64,000 bases of DNA from Legionella bononiensis (GTDB lineage: Bacteria; Pseudomonadota; Gammaproteobacteria; Legionellales; Legionellaceae), in the NCBI RefSeq assembly GCF_016786215.1, contig NZ_JADOBG010000022.1, forward strand, positions 434,001 through 498,000. Reading direction: 5' to 3'. The notes under the pieces are model-generated. The model ran no database searches. It saw only the letters and a program-made list of their open reading frames with translations, and was not told the DNA's origin. Both the position numbers and the translations under genes were made by a program. Below are positions 18,024 through 25,950 of the stretch, piece by piece. Position 1 is the stretch's first letter; each line of letters starts with the position of its first letter.

Positions 18024-18539
18024 ATGAACGTATATGCCAAATCAACTAACACACTGCTTCACTTTGTTATGCCATGCTTTATATTATTCCTTCTCTGCTT
18101 TACGAAAATTGCCTGGTCAACTGATCAGTTTGGATGGAATGAAAGTCGACGGTACATGGCTCATGGAATTTGTCAGTCAAATCATGATGACATGTGTCAA
18201 GGTAAAGGCGTATGTGACACTGGAGGCGCTGTAACCCAATGCTCTCCAGGATGCTCCGAAAAACCAGGGGGTTGGTATCAATACTCTTATTATTGCTCAC
18301 AACCGCCCGCTGATGTCTGCTCAGGAAACGCTATAGCAAAAAATTATGCCTATCCAAAACAATCCTGTGATGAGTACTGCATTGGCTGGGGAGTTCATTA
18401 TTGTTTTATTTTAGATGGTGAGTTTAAAGCCTGCTCGATGGGAAATGATCATGGCTACTGTATGTGTGGAACGATAATTGGCACTACTCCAGGATGTACG
18501 CCCACTCCACCAGAGCCTCCTTTAGCGAACAACCAATAA
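18024..18539 (+). CDS. Secreted cysteine-rich protein of unknown function
   Basis: The ATG at 18024 is chosen because AAAAGGA precedes it; the frame is open from 17982. The 171-residue product starts with a hydrophobic signal segment (HFVMPCFILFLLCFTKIAWS). The mature part contains about 17 cysteines in a spaced pattern, with short GxC and CxxxC units (CQGKGVCDTGGAVTQCSPGC, CDEYC, CMCG) and a Pro-rich tail (CTPTPPEPP). This suggests a compact disulfide-bonded exported protein. I do not recognise a family. It stands alone, with 290 bases of AT-rich DNA upstream and a hairpin after its stop. Confidence 0.75.
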   Translation: MNVYAKSTNTLLHFVMPCFILFLLCFTKIAWSTDQFGWNESRRYMAHGICQSNHDDMCQGKGVCDTGGAVTQCSPGCSEKPGGWYQYSYYCSQPPADVCSGNAIAKNYAYPKQSCDEYCIGWGVHYCFILDGEFKACSMGNDHGYCMCGTIIGTTPGCTPTPPEPPLANNQ

Positions 18540-18547
18540 CAAAATTA

Positions 18548-18577
18548 AGCCCGTATTAGCGAAAGCTCATACGGGCT
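18548..18577. repeat. Extragenic palindrome / possible terminator
   Basis: AGCCCGTAT pairs with ATACGGGCT and encloses AGC-GAAA-GCT, giving a GAAA-capped hairpin 8 bases after the stop of the Cys-rich gene. The GC-rich stem suits an intrinsic terminator, but no T-run follows. Its form resembles the dispersed GC-rich palindrome at 57181-57209. Confidence 0.55.
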
Positions 18578-18884
18578 GTTAGCGGTAGATTCCGGTGTAA
18601 CATATAGTACAGGCAACGACCTCCCGAGTTCTGAGCCGCGACTGAAATGCAAAATGGAGATTTATGTAGAGCTTAAGGTTTCCTACCGATTGTAGGCTTA
18701 CACACCACTCTCCAAAACAACCTCCCAATCTGGAATTATTTACTGGTTCAGTCGGGATCAGTCATTACCTATATGTACTAATAATAGACCACCAAAGGCA
18801 TTATTGGCAAATTTTTATACAGATTCACTGGTGTCGAATAAAGGAGACTGGATAGTGGGCAACAAGAATGGATGCTCAACATAT
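18578..18884. other. Intergenic region of no clear content
   Basis: These roughly 300 bases hold no credible reading frame. The first half is less AT-rich than other gaps and contains pairable segments: GGTGTAA near 18594 with TTACACACC near 18698, and CCTAC/GTAGG near 18682-18696. A small RNA or a decayed element is possible but unproven. It lies between the ends of two convergent genes. Confidence 0.3.
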
Positions 18885-20486
18885 TTAGGGTTTAAACCCG
18901 GGGCCTTTCAGCTCACTCATTTTTTCACGGCATAGTGTTTCAAACGCAATAACAGAACTGGTTTTAATAAGCCCTAGCGACAACTTGGTGATTAAGCCTT
19001 GACCGGTAGCCAAAATAGCATAGTCAGTACTTTTTTCAATTGCTTTAATTTCTTTCTTAAGGTCTTGTACAGTCTCACATTTTTCGATTTTTTTATAGAG
19101 TTTATCCAATATTTCAGACTTTAAAGCATCCCCTTTTAATTGATTTCTCATTGAATCACTTGAAACTTTAAACCAATGAGATCGACCTGGATTAGTTGAC
19201 CTGTCTGCTTTCTCTATATAGTAGGCATAATCACTTTTCGGATTATGTTTTAAGCGAGTATGAGATATCGGTTGAGGGTTAGGTGCCGGTTGCAAGGGAG
19301 TCCCGTGAGCCGAACCATTGTCTTTAGAAAAATCATGTTTCTGTTTAAAAATAAAACTCCTATAATCTTCCAAAATCAAAGAGTTGGTAAAGCAATTTGC
19401 CGGTTTTAAATTTTTAAATTGAATCACGTCGCTCATTTCTTGCAATAATTCATGACGTTCAGGTAAAGTACGAGTTTTACTGTACACAAGTTCCAATTCA
19501 GCAATGATATCCTTACCCCGACGCCATCGTTCATTAACTCGAGATAATGAAACAGGAAATTTGGTGAACGGTTTAAATTCAGCCTCACCTGTTGAATTGA
19601 GTACAACCTGCTCACTTCGTTGTGTTGGCTGAGTTTTTAAATAATTACCGGCGGATGGTACGCCAAAGAATCTATCATAGGCTTTTTGTATCCTTTGGCC
19701 AGGTTTACCTGGGTCGGAATGTGCCGTTGTTAATTGGTTCGTTTGGGGATCACGAGAAATATTGGTCGATGCTGACCAGTCGCCCAGAGCTGTATTCAAA
19801 TTTGAATTTTGTACATTATTTGTATCGCCCCCCATAACAGAGAGAACACCTCTTTGCTCCATGGTTCGTTGATACTCTTCAATTTCATTTTTATAATCAT
19901 GCCCATAAAGTAAATGAAGGTTGGTAGCGACAACTTTACGATTTGAACCATCTTTTAAAGTAAATGTCGTTTCATACCCACGATATTTCTGTTTCCCATT
20001 GGCGTCTGGGGGAGCTGGAAAAACGCCCTGACTGGAATTTAATCGCAGCTTGTTCGTATTATAAATCATAGCCATAGGTTGTTGAGTACGATTAGGATCG
20101 CTCGGTCGTTGAGTAAACACCAATTCATAGCCATGCCGTTTTAACATCTGTTGAAACTCATTTTTTAATCCAAGATTTTGTTTGCCAAACAAAAAATCAA
20201 CTTCCTGGAGAAACACAATATCGTCGCCGCCATTTGAAATATTCGCTTCGATTTTATTGAATTGAGCACGTTTACGCACCTCATAATTAGCCTGAGTCTC
20301 ATCTGCGTCATAAGGATTATTCGCATAGGCTTGAGTAACATGGTTCGCTTTTGAAAAACATTTGTCTTGTATATTCCAGGTGCCTACACTTAATTGAATC
20401 TGTACGCTGTTGTCTTCTGGATTGATTGATAAAAACTCTGTTGATTGATAAGCATGATCGGATAATACAGGAATAAAATCGGACAT
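18885..20486 (-). CDS. Endonuclease/exonuclease/phosphatase-fold protein
   Basis: This 533-residue protein (ATG at 20486 after GATGAGGT; frame open to 20570) has an N-terminal EEP (DNase I-like) domain. Visible parts are VGTWNIQDK with Asn38, the metal-binding Glu in FLQEVD (Glu95), ATNLHLLYGH with His191, and MGGDTNN with Asp221 and Asn223. The usual terminal SDH block is not clear; AHSDPGKPGQR follows the GGD motif instead. Residues about 300-533 match nothing I know. There is no signal peptide. Family members cleave nucleic acids or inositol phospholipids. The C-terminal extension makes a host-directed effector role possible, but this is inference. Confidence 0.8.
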   Translation of the reverse strand: MSDFIPVLSDHAYQSTEFLSINPEDNSVQIQLSVGTWNIQDKCFSKANHVTQAYANNPYDADETQANYEVRKRAQFNKIEANISNGGDDIVFLQEVDFLFGKQNLGLKNEFQQMLKRHGYELVFTQRPSDPNRTQQPMAMIYNTNKLRLNSSQGVFPAPPDANGKQKYRGYETTFTLKDGSNRKVVATNLHLLYGHDYKNEIEEYQRTMEQRGVLSVMGGDTNNVQNSNLNTALGDWSASTNISRDPQTNQLTTAHSDPGKPGQRIQKAYDRFFGVPSAGNYLKTQPTQRSEQVVLNSTGEAEFKPFTKFPVSLSRVNERWRRGKDIIAELELVYSKTRTLPERHELLQEMSDVIQFKNLKPANCFTNSLILEDYRSFIFKQKHDFSKDNGSAHGTPLQPAPNPQPISHTRLKHNPKSDYAYYIEKADRSTNPGRSHWFKVSSDSMRNQLKGDALKSEILDKLYKKIEKCETVQDLKKEIKAIEKSTDYAILATGQGLITKLSLGLIKTSSVIAFETLCREKMSELKGPGFKP

Positions 20487-20589
20487 AATAAAAACCTCAT
20501 CAGGAACATATGTATAATTATAATGCAAATATACTTTTATATACTCACAAGTTCCTGATGATAGCCACAAAACAACTCTTGGATTACTT

Positions 20590-21363
20590 TTAACGAACCT
20601 CGCGATGTAAATGATTCGCAGAAGCTTGTACTGTAGGCATGATGATCATTTGTTCAATATCAACATGTTGTGGTCGAGTGATGCAATAGATTACCGCATC
20701 GGCAACATCATCTGCCAATAAGGGCTGAAATTCCTTATAAAAATCCTGAGCTCTTTTTTTATCATTCCAACGTACTTCACTAAATTCAGTATTTACTGCA
20801 CCTGGAGCTATTTCAGTGACTCTGACAGCACTCCCAAGCATATCCAATCGCATCGATTTAGATAATGCATGTACTGCATGTTTCGTTGCTGAATATATGT
20901 TCCCATTTGGATAGCACTCATGTCCGGCGATCGATCCTATATTGACTACATGCCCTCTAGCCCGCTCCAGCATTCCCGGAATGACTTCTCGACTGACATA
21001 GAGAAGACCTTTGATATTAGTATCAATCATGGTATCCCAATGATCGTCTATACCTTGAGAGATAGGCAGAGTGTCTAAAGCAAGACCTGCATTGTTAATT
21101 AGCACATCGATTGAGCACCATTCCTCAGGTAATGAACTTAACTGCAGTTTCACTTGTTTTTTATCCCGCACATCAAGAGGAACACTATAATTTATATTTT
21201 TAAACTGTTGTGTTAATTCTTGAGCCAATTGTTCCAAACGCTCTGTTCGGCGCGCACTTAAAATAAGCCGGGCTCCCTGAGCAGCACACAAGCGCGCACA
21301 TGCTTCACCAATACCACTGGATGCTCCAGTTATTAATACAATTTTATTAGTTAATGAATTCAT
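20590..21363 (-). CDS. SDR family NAD(P)-dependent oxidoreductase
   Basis: This 257-residue classical short-chain dehydrogenase/reductase shows the Rossmann motif TGASSGIGEACA at the N terminus, the NNAGLA block, the catalytic Ser in VNIGSIAGHE and the Tyr-x-x-x-Lys pair in YSATKHAV. The downstream PGAVNTEFSEVRW block resembles the YdfG-type (3-hydroxy acid/serine dehydrogenase) group. The exact substrate cannot be read from sequence. The gene is preceded by a 246-base AT-rich gap without a gene and followed by the EEP-fold gene on the same strand. Confidence 0.92.
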   Translation of the reverse strand: MNSLTNKIVLITGASSGIGEACARLCAAQGARLILSARRTERLEQLAQELTQQFKNINYSVPLDVRDKKQVKLQLSSLPEEWCSIDVLINNAGLALDTLPISQGIDDHWDTMIDTNIKGLLYVSREVIPGMLERARGHVVNIGSIAGHECYPNGNIYSATKHAVHALSKSMRLDMLGSAVRVTEIAPGAVNTEFSEVRWNDKKRAQDFYKEFQPLLADDVADAVIYCITRPQHVDIEQMIIMPTVQASANHLHREVR

Positions 21364-21609
21364 TTACTTACCTCAGCAGTTTTTAACTCTCATTAGTGAT
21401 GCCGGAAGAGTTGTATAGGGTAACGACTTGAGAATAATTACAAACTATCCCATGATCTTCAATATAAAATATATTATTAAAAAAATAGAATCTGTTGGCC
21501 ATTCATCCATAGATCCCTAACGTCAAGATACTTAGAAATCGGTATGGTCAACAGCTATTAATAATTAGATGGAAATAAATAAAGCAATAGAAGCACAAGT
21601 CTCGAACAA

Positions 21610-22245
21610 TTATCTCTGATAGGATAAATTATTATCTAAAACAATGTCACTCTCACCACTATGCTCTTTCAACACGCATCCAATTCCTAGTTTCTTTTTA
21701 GAGTCAATTTCTATTTGTTGCATTAATGCATAGGTATATTGAGTAGAATAAGGATCATAATCGCCTGAATCATAACATTCCCAGTTCGATCTTATGCCAA
21801 AATATTCCTTTCTATTCGACAAATCAATTGGACTCTCCTTAATACAGCCAACATAATTATTCCATGGATCGCAGACCAGAGAGTCATTCACCAAGAGAAA
21901 AGCATGATGGGAAGTAGTATAGATCGATAAAGGAATACATACATCATTAGTCGACAAAGTAACAGCAACAAATTGTCTTATTAATCTATCCAGGGCTACA
22001 AAAGACTGAAGCTGACAGTTACCTGCTCCAAATTCTGTTATTTTTTTGACACACAGAAGTATACGCTCCAAAAAAGACAACTCCGTGTTTGCAAGTATAG
22101 TGTCCGAAGCACTTTGAGACATGTATGCAAGAGTAGAAAAAAATCGATTTTTTTGCTTTTCACCAGGTATGTTACACGCTCTTATTTCCTGATGGATCTC
22201 TGATGTAACTTGTTTCACAATCTTATGTATTACCTGTGACCGCAT
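21610..22245 (-). CDS. Putative transglutaminase-like cysteine enzyme (small paralogue)
   Basis: This 211-residue protein belongs to no family I can name, but it carries the layout of a papain/transglutaminase-like active site. Cys77 lies in FGAGNCQLQSF, His114 in SHHAFLLVN and Asp126 in CDPWNN. The spacing C-37-H-12-D and the H-x-F-x-x-V ... DPW pattern match the transglutaminase-like core. The segment before Cys77 (SDTILAN-x-x-LSFLERIL) aligns with the divergent neighbour at 22436, so the two are paralogues. No signal peptide is seen. A role as a translocated protease, deamidase or transglutaminase is inferred. The start follows a weak ribosome binding site. Confidence 0.75.
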   Translation of the reverse strand: MRSQVIHKIVKQVTSEIHQEIRACNIPGEKQKNRFFSTLAYMSQSASDTILANTELSFLERILLCVKKITEFGAGNCQLQSFVALDRLIRQFVAVTLSTNDVCIPLSIYTTSHHAFLLVNDSLVCDPWNNYVGCIKESPIDLSNRKEYFGIRSNWECYDSGDYDPYSTQYTYALMQQIEIDSKKKLGIGCVLKEHSGESDIVLDNNLSYQR

Positions 22246-22435
22246 GATAACAACCCAAATTGTTAAAATCTGAAATTAATTGATTATTTTATCACAAAAA
22301 ACATCCAAATGTATCATATATGAGCAAATGTGCACGATTTAATTCAATGATATTTTGTTAATTAATACTCTCTTAATGTTCAAACCTTATAATACCAATC
22401 CATATTTACCAATACTATTACCAAAAGAGCAATAT

Positions 22436-23614
22436 ATGGACACCAAATTCTGTGCTTTAGAAAGCGCCCCTATTAGCGAACGACAACGTCAGTTGTTCCT
22501 TGATGACTTTTATTCCAGTTTTCATCAATTAAAAGCTAAAAATGCAGAACTAGTTTCCGCCACAATTGCTGAAAAGGATATAAACCCCCATCCGGAATCA
22601 AAAAAACTGGAATCAAGGAAAGCAAACAGATATGCAGAACTCACCCATTCAGATGTTGTTGACGTAAGAAAAAAAGCGCTTGCCACAAAAAAGCAGTATG
22701 ATTTCAGTACGGATGATATCACAGTCTGGAATATGATTGTCGCAGTGAATCAATTAGCTCAAGAAATTTGCTCTTCTGATTTACCTACGGACAATGAGGA
22801 AGATGCGGTTTTAGTCAAATTAACTCAAGATTCAGCGGATAGTATATTGAATAACCGGCGTATAAGCTGGTTACGTAAAATTCTTGATATAGCACTCTTG
22901 ACCAAGCAATCTGGATTTGGAAATTGTCAGGAAAAAGCTTTTTTTGGATTTGCCGCTTTAGTACTTGAGTCTCAAAACATGAACTCCCTAATCCATACGC
23001 TCAGGCTGGCAACATTTAAAAATCATTTTATTGTCATTGTTAATGAACAAATATTAATGGACCCTTGGTTAAATCTGGCGTTCCCTCTTGATGATGAAAA
23101 TCTCCAGAACAATATCGATTATGTATTCTCAGGATTTGGCCAGTTAATTGATTATTTTACTTTTAAGACAAATGGAGATTGCTTCACTCATGAAGTAATT
23201 GAAGGAAAAATATCTGAACTCGATTCTAAGTCAATGACTGATATGTCACCTTGCCTTAATTTACTGGCTCAAAATCACAAATATTTTGCTTTACCTGCGT
23301 TATCAGGGAAGGAAAATCAATCAAAGAGACATCGAGGGGAACCAGAAAAGCCATGTCCTCCTGATGAACCATTAAGCAATAAGACAAAAACCCACCAAAC
23401 TCCAACGGATTACCAGAGCAGCAGCTCGTTTTTTTCAAAACCCCATCCAGATGTAAAAAAACAAAAGAACAATAATCTGAAACAAAGTCAAAATAGAAGT
23501 GGAATGCCTGCAAGTCTACCAAACAGCACATTATTTTCAACTGCGAACCCCTTGCCCAGAGGATCTTTGCTTGATTATCCGAGTCAACCGGGAGTCTCTC
23601 ACCCTTTGCTCTAA
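22436..23614 (+). CDS. Putative transglutaminase-like cysteine enzyme (large paralogue)
   Basis: This protein of about 392 residues is divergent from its paralogue at 21610. The ATG at 22436 follows AGAG; in-frame ATGs at 22376 and 22355 would add 20-27 residues and cannot be excluded. The shared core is ADSILNN-x-x-ISWLRKIL, then Cys164 in SGFGNCQEKAF, His197 in KNHFIVIVN and Asp209 in LMDPWLN. These are the expected Cys-His-Asp positions of a transglutaminase/papain-like fold. The N-terminal 130 residues are charged and helical. The C-terminal 110 residues are Ser/Pro/Lys/Asn-rich and probably disordered. No signal peptide is present. Translocation into a host is inferred only. Confidence 0.75.
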   Translation: MDTKFCALESAPISERQRQLFLDDFYSSFHQLKAKNAELVSATIAEKDINPHPESKKLESRKANRYAELTHSDVVDVRKKALATKKQYDFSTDDITVWNMIVAVNQLAQEICSSDLPTDNEEDAVLVKLTQDSADSILNNRRISWLRKILDIALLTKQSGFGNCQEKAFFGFAALVLESQNMNSLIHTLRLATFKNHFIVIVNEQILMDPWLNLAFPLDDENLQNNIDYVFSGFGQLIDYFTFKTNGDCFTHEVIEGKISELDSKSMTDMSPCLNLLAQNHKYFALPALSGKENQSKRHRGEPEKPCPPDEPLSNKTKTHQTPTDYQSSSSFFSKPHPDVKKQKNNNLKQSQNRSGMPASLPNSTLFSTANPLPRGSLLDYPSQPGVSHPLL

Positions 23615-23697
23615 TCATCTGCGGTAGAAGGCAGATTTGTACCTGCCTTCATCTCAAGAATAATCAGAAACAACTCAAGACCAGTAACTCAATAACA

Positions 23698-24891
23698 TTA
23701 AACAGCCCCTTCTGTGCTGTTTCCTTCGCTATAAGAATGCGAACCTACACCAGCTAATCTGCCATTGTGTACGATCAAATATTCATCTCGAATAGGTTTG
23801 TTACCTAACCAACACTCAAGAATTTCTCTAACACCAGCGGCATATCGAGCTTGTGCTGATAAGGTTGTACCTGAAGTATGAGGGGTCATGGCATGATGCG
23901 GCATGCTCCGCCATGGATGGTTACTTGATGGAGGTTGTGGAAACCATACATCACCAGCATAACCGGCCAGATGACCTGATTTTAACGCGTCAGCTATAGC
24001 GTCTCTATCACATATTTTGCCACGCGCTGTATTAATCAAGTAAGCGCCCCGTTTCATCTGCTTGATTAATTGTTCATTAAATAAATGCTCCGTTTCAGGA
24101 TGTAAGGGGCAATGAATAGAGACAACATCACACACTTTTGCCATGGACTCAACATTAGGGTGATAGGTTAAATTTAATTCTTTTTCCACAGCAGCAGACA
24201 ATCGGTGTCTGTCTGTATAATGTAATCCGACATCAAATGGTTTTAATCGTCTTAAAACTGCCAGTCCGATACGTCCTGCTGCCACACACCCTACCTGCAT
24301 ACCTTCCAAATCATAAGAACGACTTACACAATCCGCAATATTCCAACCGCCTTTCAACACCGTGTTATATTGTGGAATATAATCGCGAACTAAAGCCAGA
24401 ATCATCATGACAGCGTGTTCCGCAACACTGATACTGTTACAAAAAGTCACTTCACATACAGTGATGTTATGTTCCATGGCTGCCTGTAAATCCACATGGT
24501 CAGAACCAATACCCGCAGTAATAGCTAATTTGAGTTGTGGAGCCTGCTGTATGCGCTCCCGAGTTAAATAGGCGGGCCAAAAAGGTTGAGAAATGACAAT
24601 ATTGGCATCCTTTAATTCTCGTGCAAAAACTGAATTAGCGCCTTCCTTATCACTGGTTACTACATATCGATGCCCCATGCGTTCCAAAAAATGTCTTAAT
24701 CCCAATTCACCACTAACAGAGCCTAATAACGCCCCGGGAATAAAATCAATCTCAGTTGGTGATGGCATACTTTGACCATCTGGATATTGGGATAACTGTG
24801 GAATGGAATCACGAGCATATTCAGGGGGGAAACCTGATTCGGGATCATCATAAAGTACACAAACAATGTTCTGGTTTGGCAATTGAGACAT
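23698..24891 (-). CDS. fdh: NAD-dependent formate dehydrogenase
   Basis: This 397-residue D-2-hydroxyacid-dehydrogenase-family enzyme oxidises formate to CO2 with NAD+ and has no metal centre. Diagnostic blocks are LGLRHFLERMGH, FWPAYLTRERI, CNSISVAEHAVMMIL with the formate-binding Asn, the NAD motif GCVAAGRIGLAVLRRL, LINTARGKICDRDA with the catalytic Arg, and MTPHTSGTTLSAQ with the catalytic His. The ATG at 24891 is preferred because AAAGGAG precedes it; the frame is open to 24942. Soluble NAD-dependent formate dehydrogenases are patchily distributed in bacteria, so acquisition is possible. Confidence 0.93.
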   Translation of the reverse strand: MSQLPNQNIVCVLYDDPESGFPPEYARDSIPQLSQYPDGQSMPSPTEIDFIPGALLGSVSGELGLRHFLERMGHRYVVTSDKEGANSVFARELKDANIVISQPFWPAYLTRERIQQAPQLKLAITAGIGSDHVDLQAAMEHNITVCEVTFCNSISVAEHAVMMILALVRDYIPQYNTVLKGGWNIADCVSRSYDLEGMQVGCVAAGRIGLAVLRRLKPFDVGLHYTDRHRLSAAVEKELNLTYHPNVESMAKVCDVVSIHCPLHPETEHLFNEQLIKQMKRGAYLINTARGKICDRDAIADALKSGHLAGYAGDVWFPQPPSSNHPWRSMPHHAMTPHTSGTTLSAQARYAAGVREILECWLGNKPIRDEYLIVHNGRLAGVGSHSYSEGNSTEGAV

Positions 24892-25082
24892 AAAATACTC
24901 CTTTATAATTAAAGACTTCCAAAACTTGAAACAGATAGTCATACTAAATTAAAACAGGGGTTGCAGACCAGAATTTTTAGATTAAATAGACTTTTTACTT
25001 ATTAAAGAGCTATATTCATCATTTGATTATTTGAAGATTTAATTATTATTCAATCATGTGTACTTTATTAAATGGAGTTACT

Positions 25083-25856
25083 ATGTCCGAACGCGATTGG
25101 CCTGCAAATGATTATGCAATTGGCTCTTATATTCAGGCATCTGTAGCCGATCATCACCTATCAGAACTCAATATTGCTCCAACTGACAAGGTATTGGATA
25201 TTGGCTGTGGCAATGGCACTTATACTCGAAAGATACTTGATATGGTCCCACACGGTTCCGTATTGGGAATTGATGCATCAGAAAATATGTTAAAACTGGC
25301 TCAGGAAATCACATTAGAGTACCCCAATTTTTCGATTAAAAAAGACAATGTAATCAGTATGAATTACACCGAACAGTTTGATTCTATTGTCTCATTCTGG
25401 TGCTTGCAGTGGGCCACTGACATCTATGAGTCTTTTGTAAATATTATTAAAGCTCTAAAACAAGGCGGTACTTTTTTTACCTTGTTCCCATCAGGTGATG
25501 ATCCATTCATTATGAGTTATTATGCTCTTAGAGACTCAGGCCAATTCAGTGTCCTGTCTGATTTCAAACCACCGGTTGACTACTCCCAGATGGACCATCT
25601 GGATAAAAAACTGAAGGACATAGCCTGCAAAAAACTCAACGTGAAATTATGCAAACAATCGATTGTCCTGCCCTCACTGGATGTATTTAGAAAATTCGTT
25701 AATGGTATTGCCTTCTATCAAGGACAGTTAGCAGAACCTGATATTAAAAGAGTCAATGAAGCTATGGTTCAATATTTTGATAATGAATGTCAGCGTAAAT
25801 ACCACGGAGAATATCAATTTAACTTTACTATATATTTAGTGACTGGAGAAAAATAA
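25083..25856 (+). CDS. Class I SAM-dependent methyltransferase
   Basis: This 257-residue protein has the SAM-binding motif I VLDIGCGNGTYTRKIL, the acidic motif II end LGIDASENML, and motif IV VSFWCLQW. It resembles the trans-aconitate/juvenile-hormone acid methyltransferase group (Tam-like; WPANDYAIGSYIQ at the N terminus), so a small carboxylic acid substrate is plausible but not shown. The ATG at 25083 follows GGAG; an upstream in-frame ATG at 25056 lacks a site. It converges with the giant AAA+ gene, with a long inverted repeat between the two stop codons. Confidence 0.87.
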   Translation: MSERDWPANDYAIGSYIQASVADHHLSELNIAPTDKVLDIGCGNGTYTRKILDMVPHGSVLGIDASENMLKLAQEITLEYPNFSIKKDNVISMNYTEQFDSIVSFWCLQWATDIYESFVNIIKALKQGGTFFTLFPSGDDPFIMSYYALRDSGQFSVLSDFKPPVDYSQMDHLDKKLKDIACKKLNVKLCKQSIVLPSLDVFRKFVNGIAFYQGQLAEPDIKRVNEAMVQYFDNECQRKYHGEYQFNFTIYLVTGEK

Positions 25857-25867
25857 GACAATTTATC

Positions 25868-25943
25868 AGGACTTACGAAAAACCCCAAGGTCGAGGTAAA
25901 AAGGAATCATTAACGAAGAGATTGGGCGTTTTTCGAAAGTCCT
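25868..25943. terminator. Long inverted repeat between convergent genes
   Basis: AGGACTTACGAAAAACCCC at 25868-25886 is answered by the inverted arm at 25922-25943, which reads TTGGGCGTTTTTCGAAAGTCCT. Arms of about 21 bases with two mismatches and one extra base flank a 33-base loop. Either strand carries a run of five Ts, so bidirectional termination is the simplest reading. A very small decayed insertion element with terminal inverted repeats is an alternative. Confidence 0.6.
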
Positions 25944-25950
25944 GTTCATT

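Noticed and set aside
18578..18884. Possible 6S RNA, suggested by CTGAGCCG in this region
   Set aside because: The 3' part of a 6S closing stem is not found, the pairable segment is too short, and the gene usually beside ssrS is absent.
25868..25943. Complete insertion sequence
   Set aside because: Only 33 bases lie between the arms, with no transposase and no clear target duplication.
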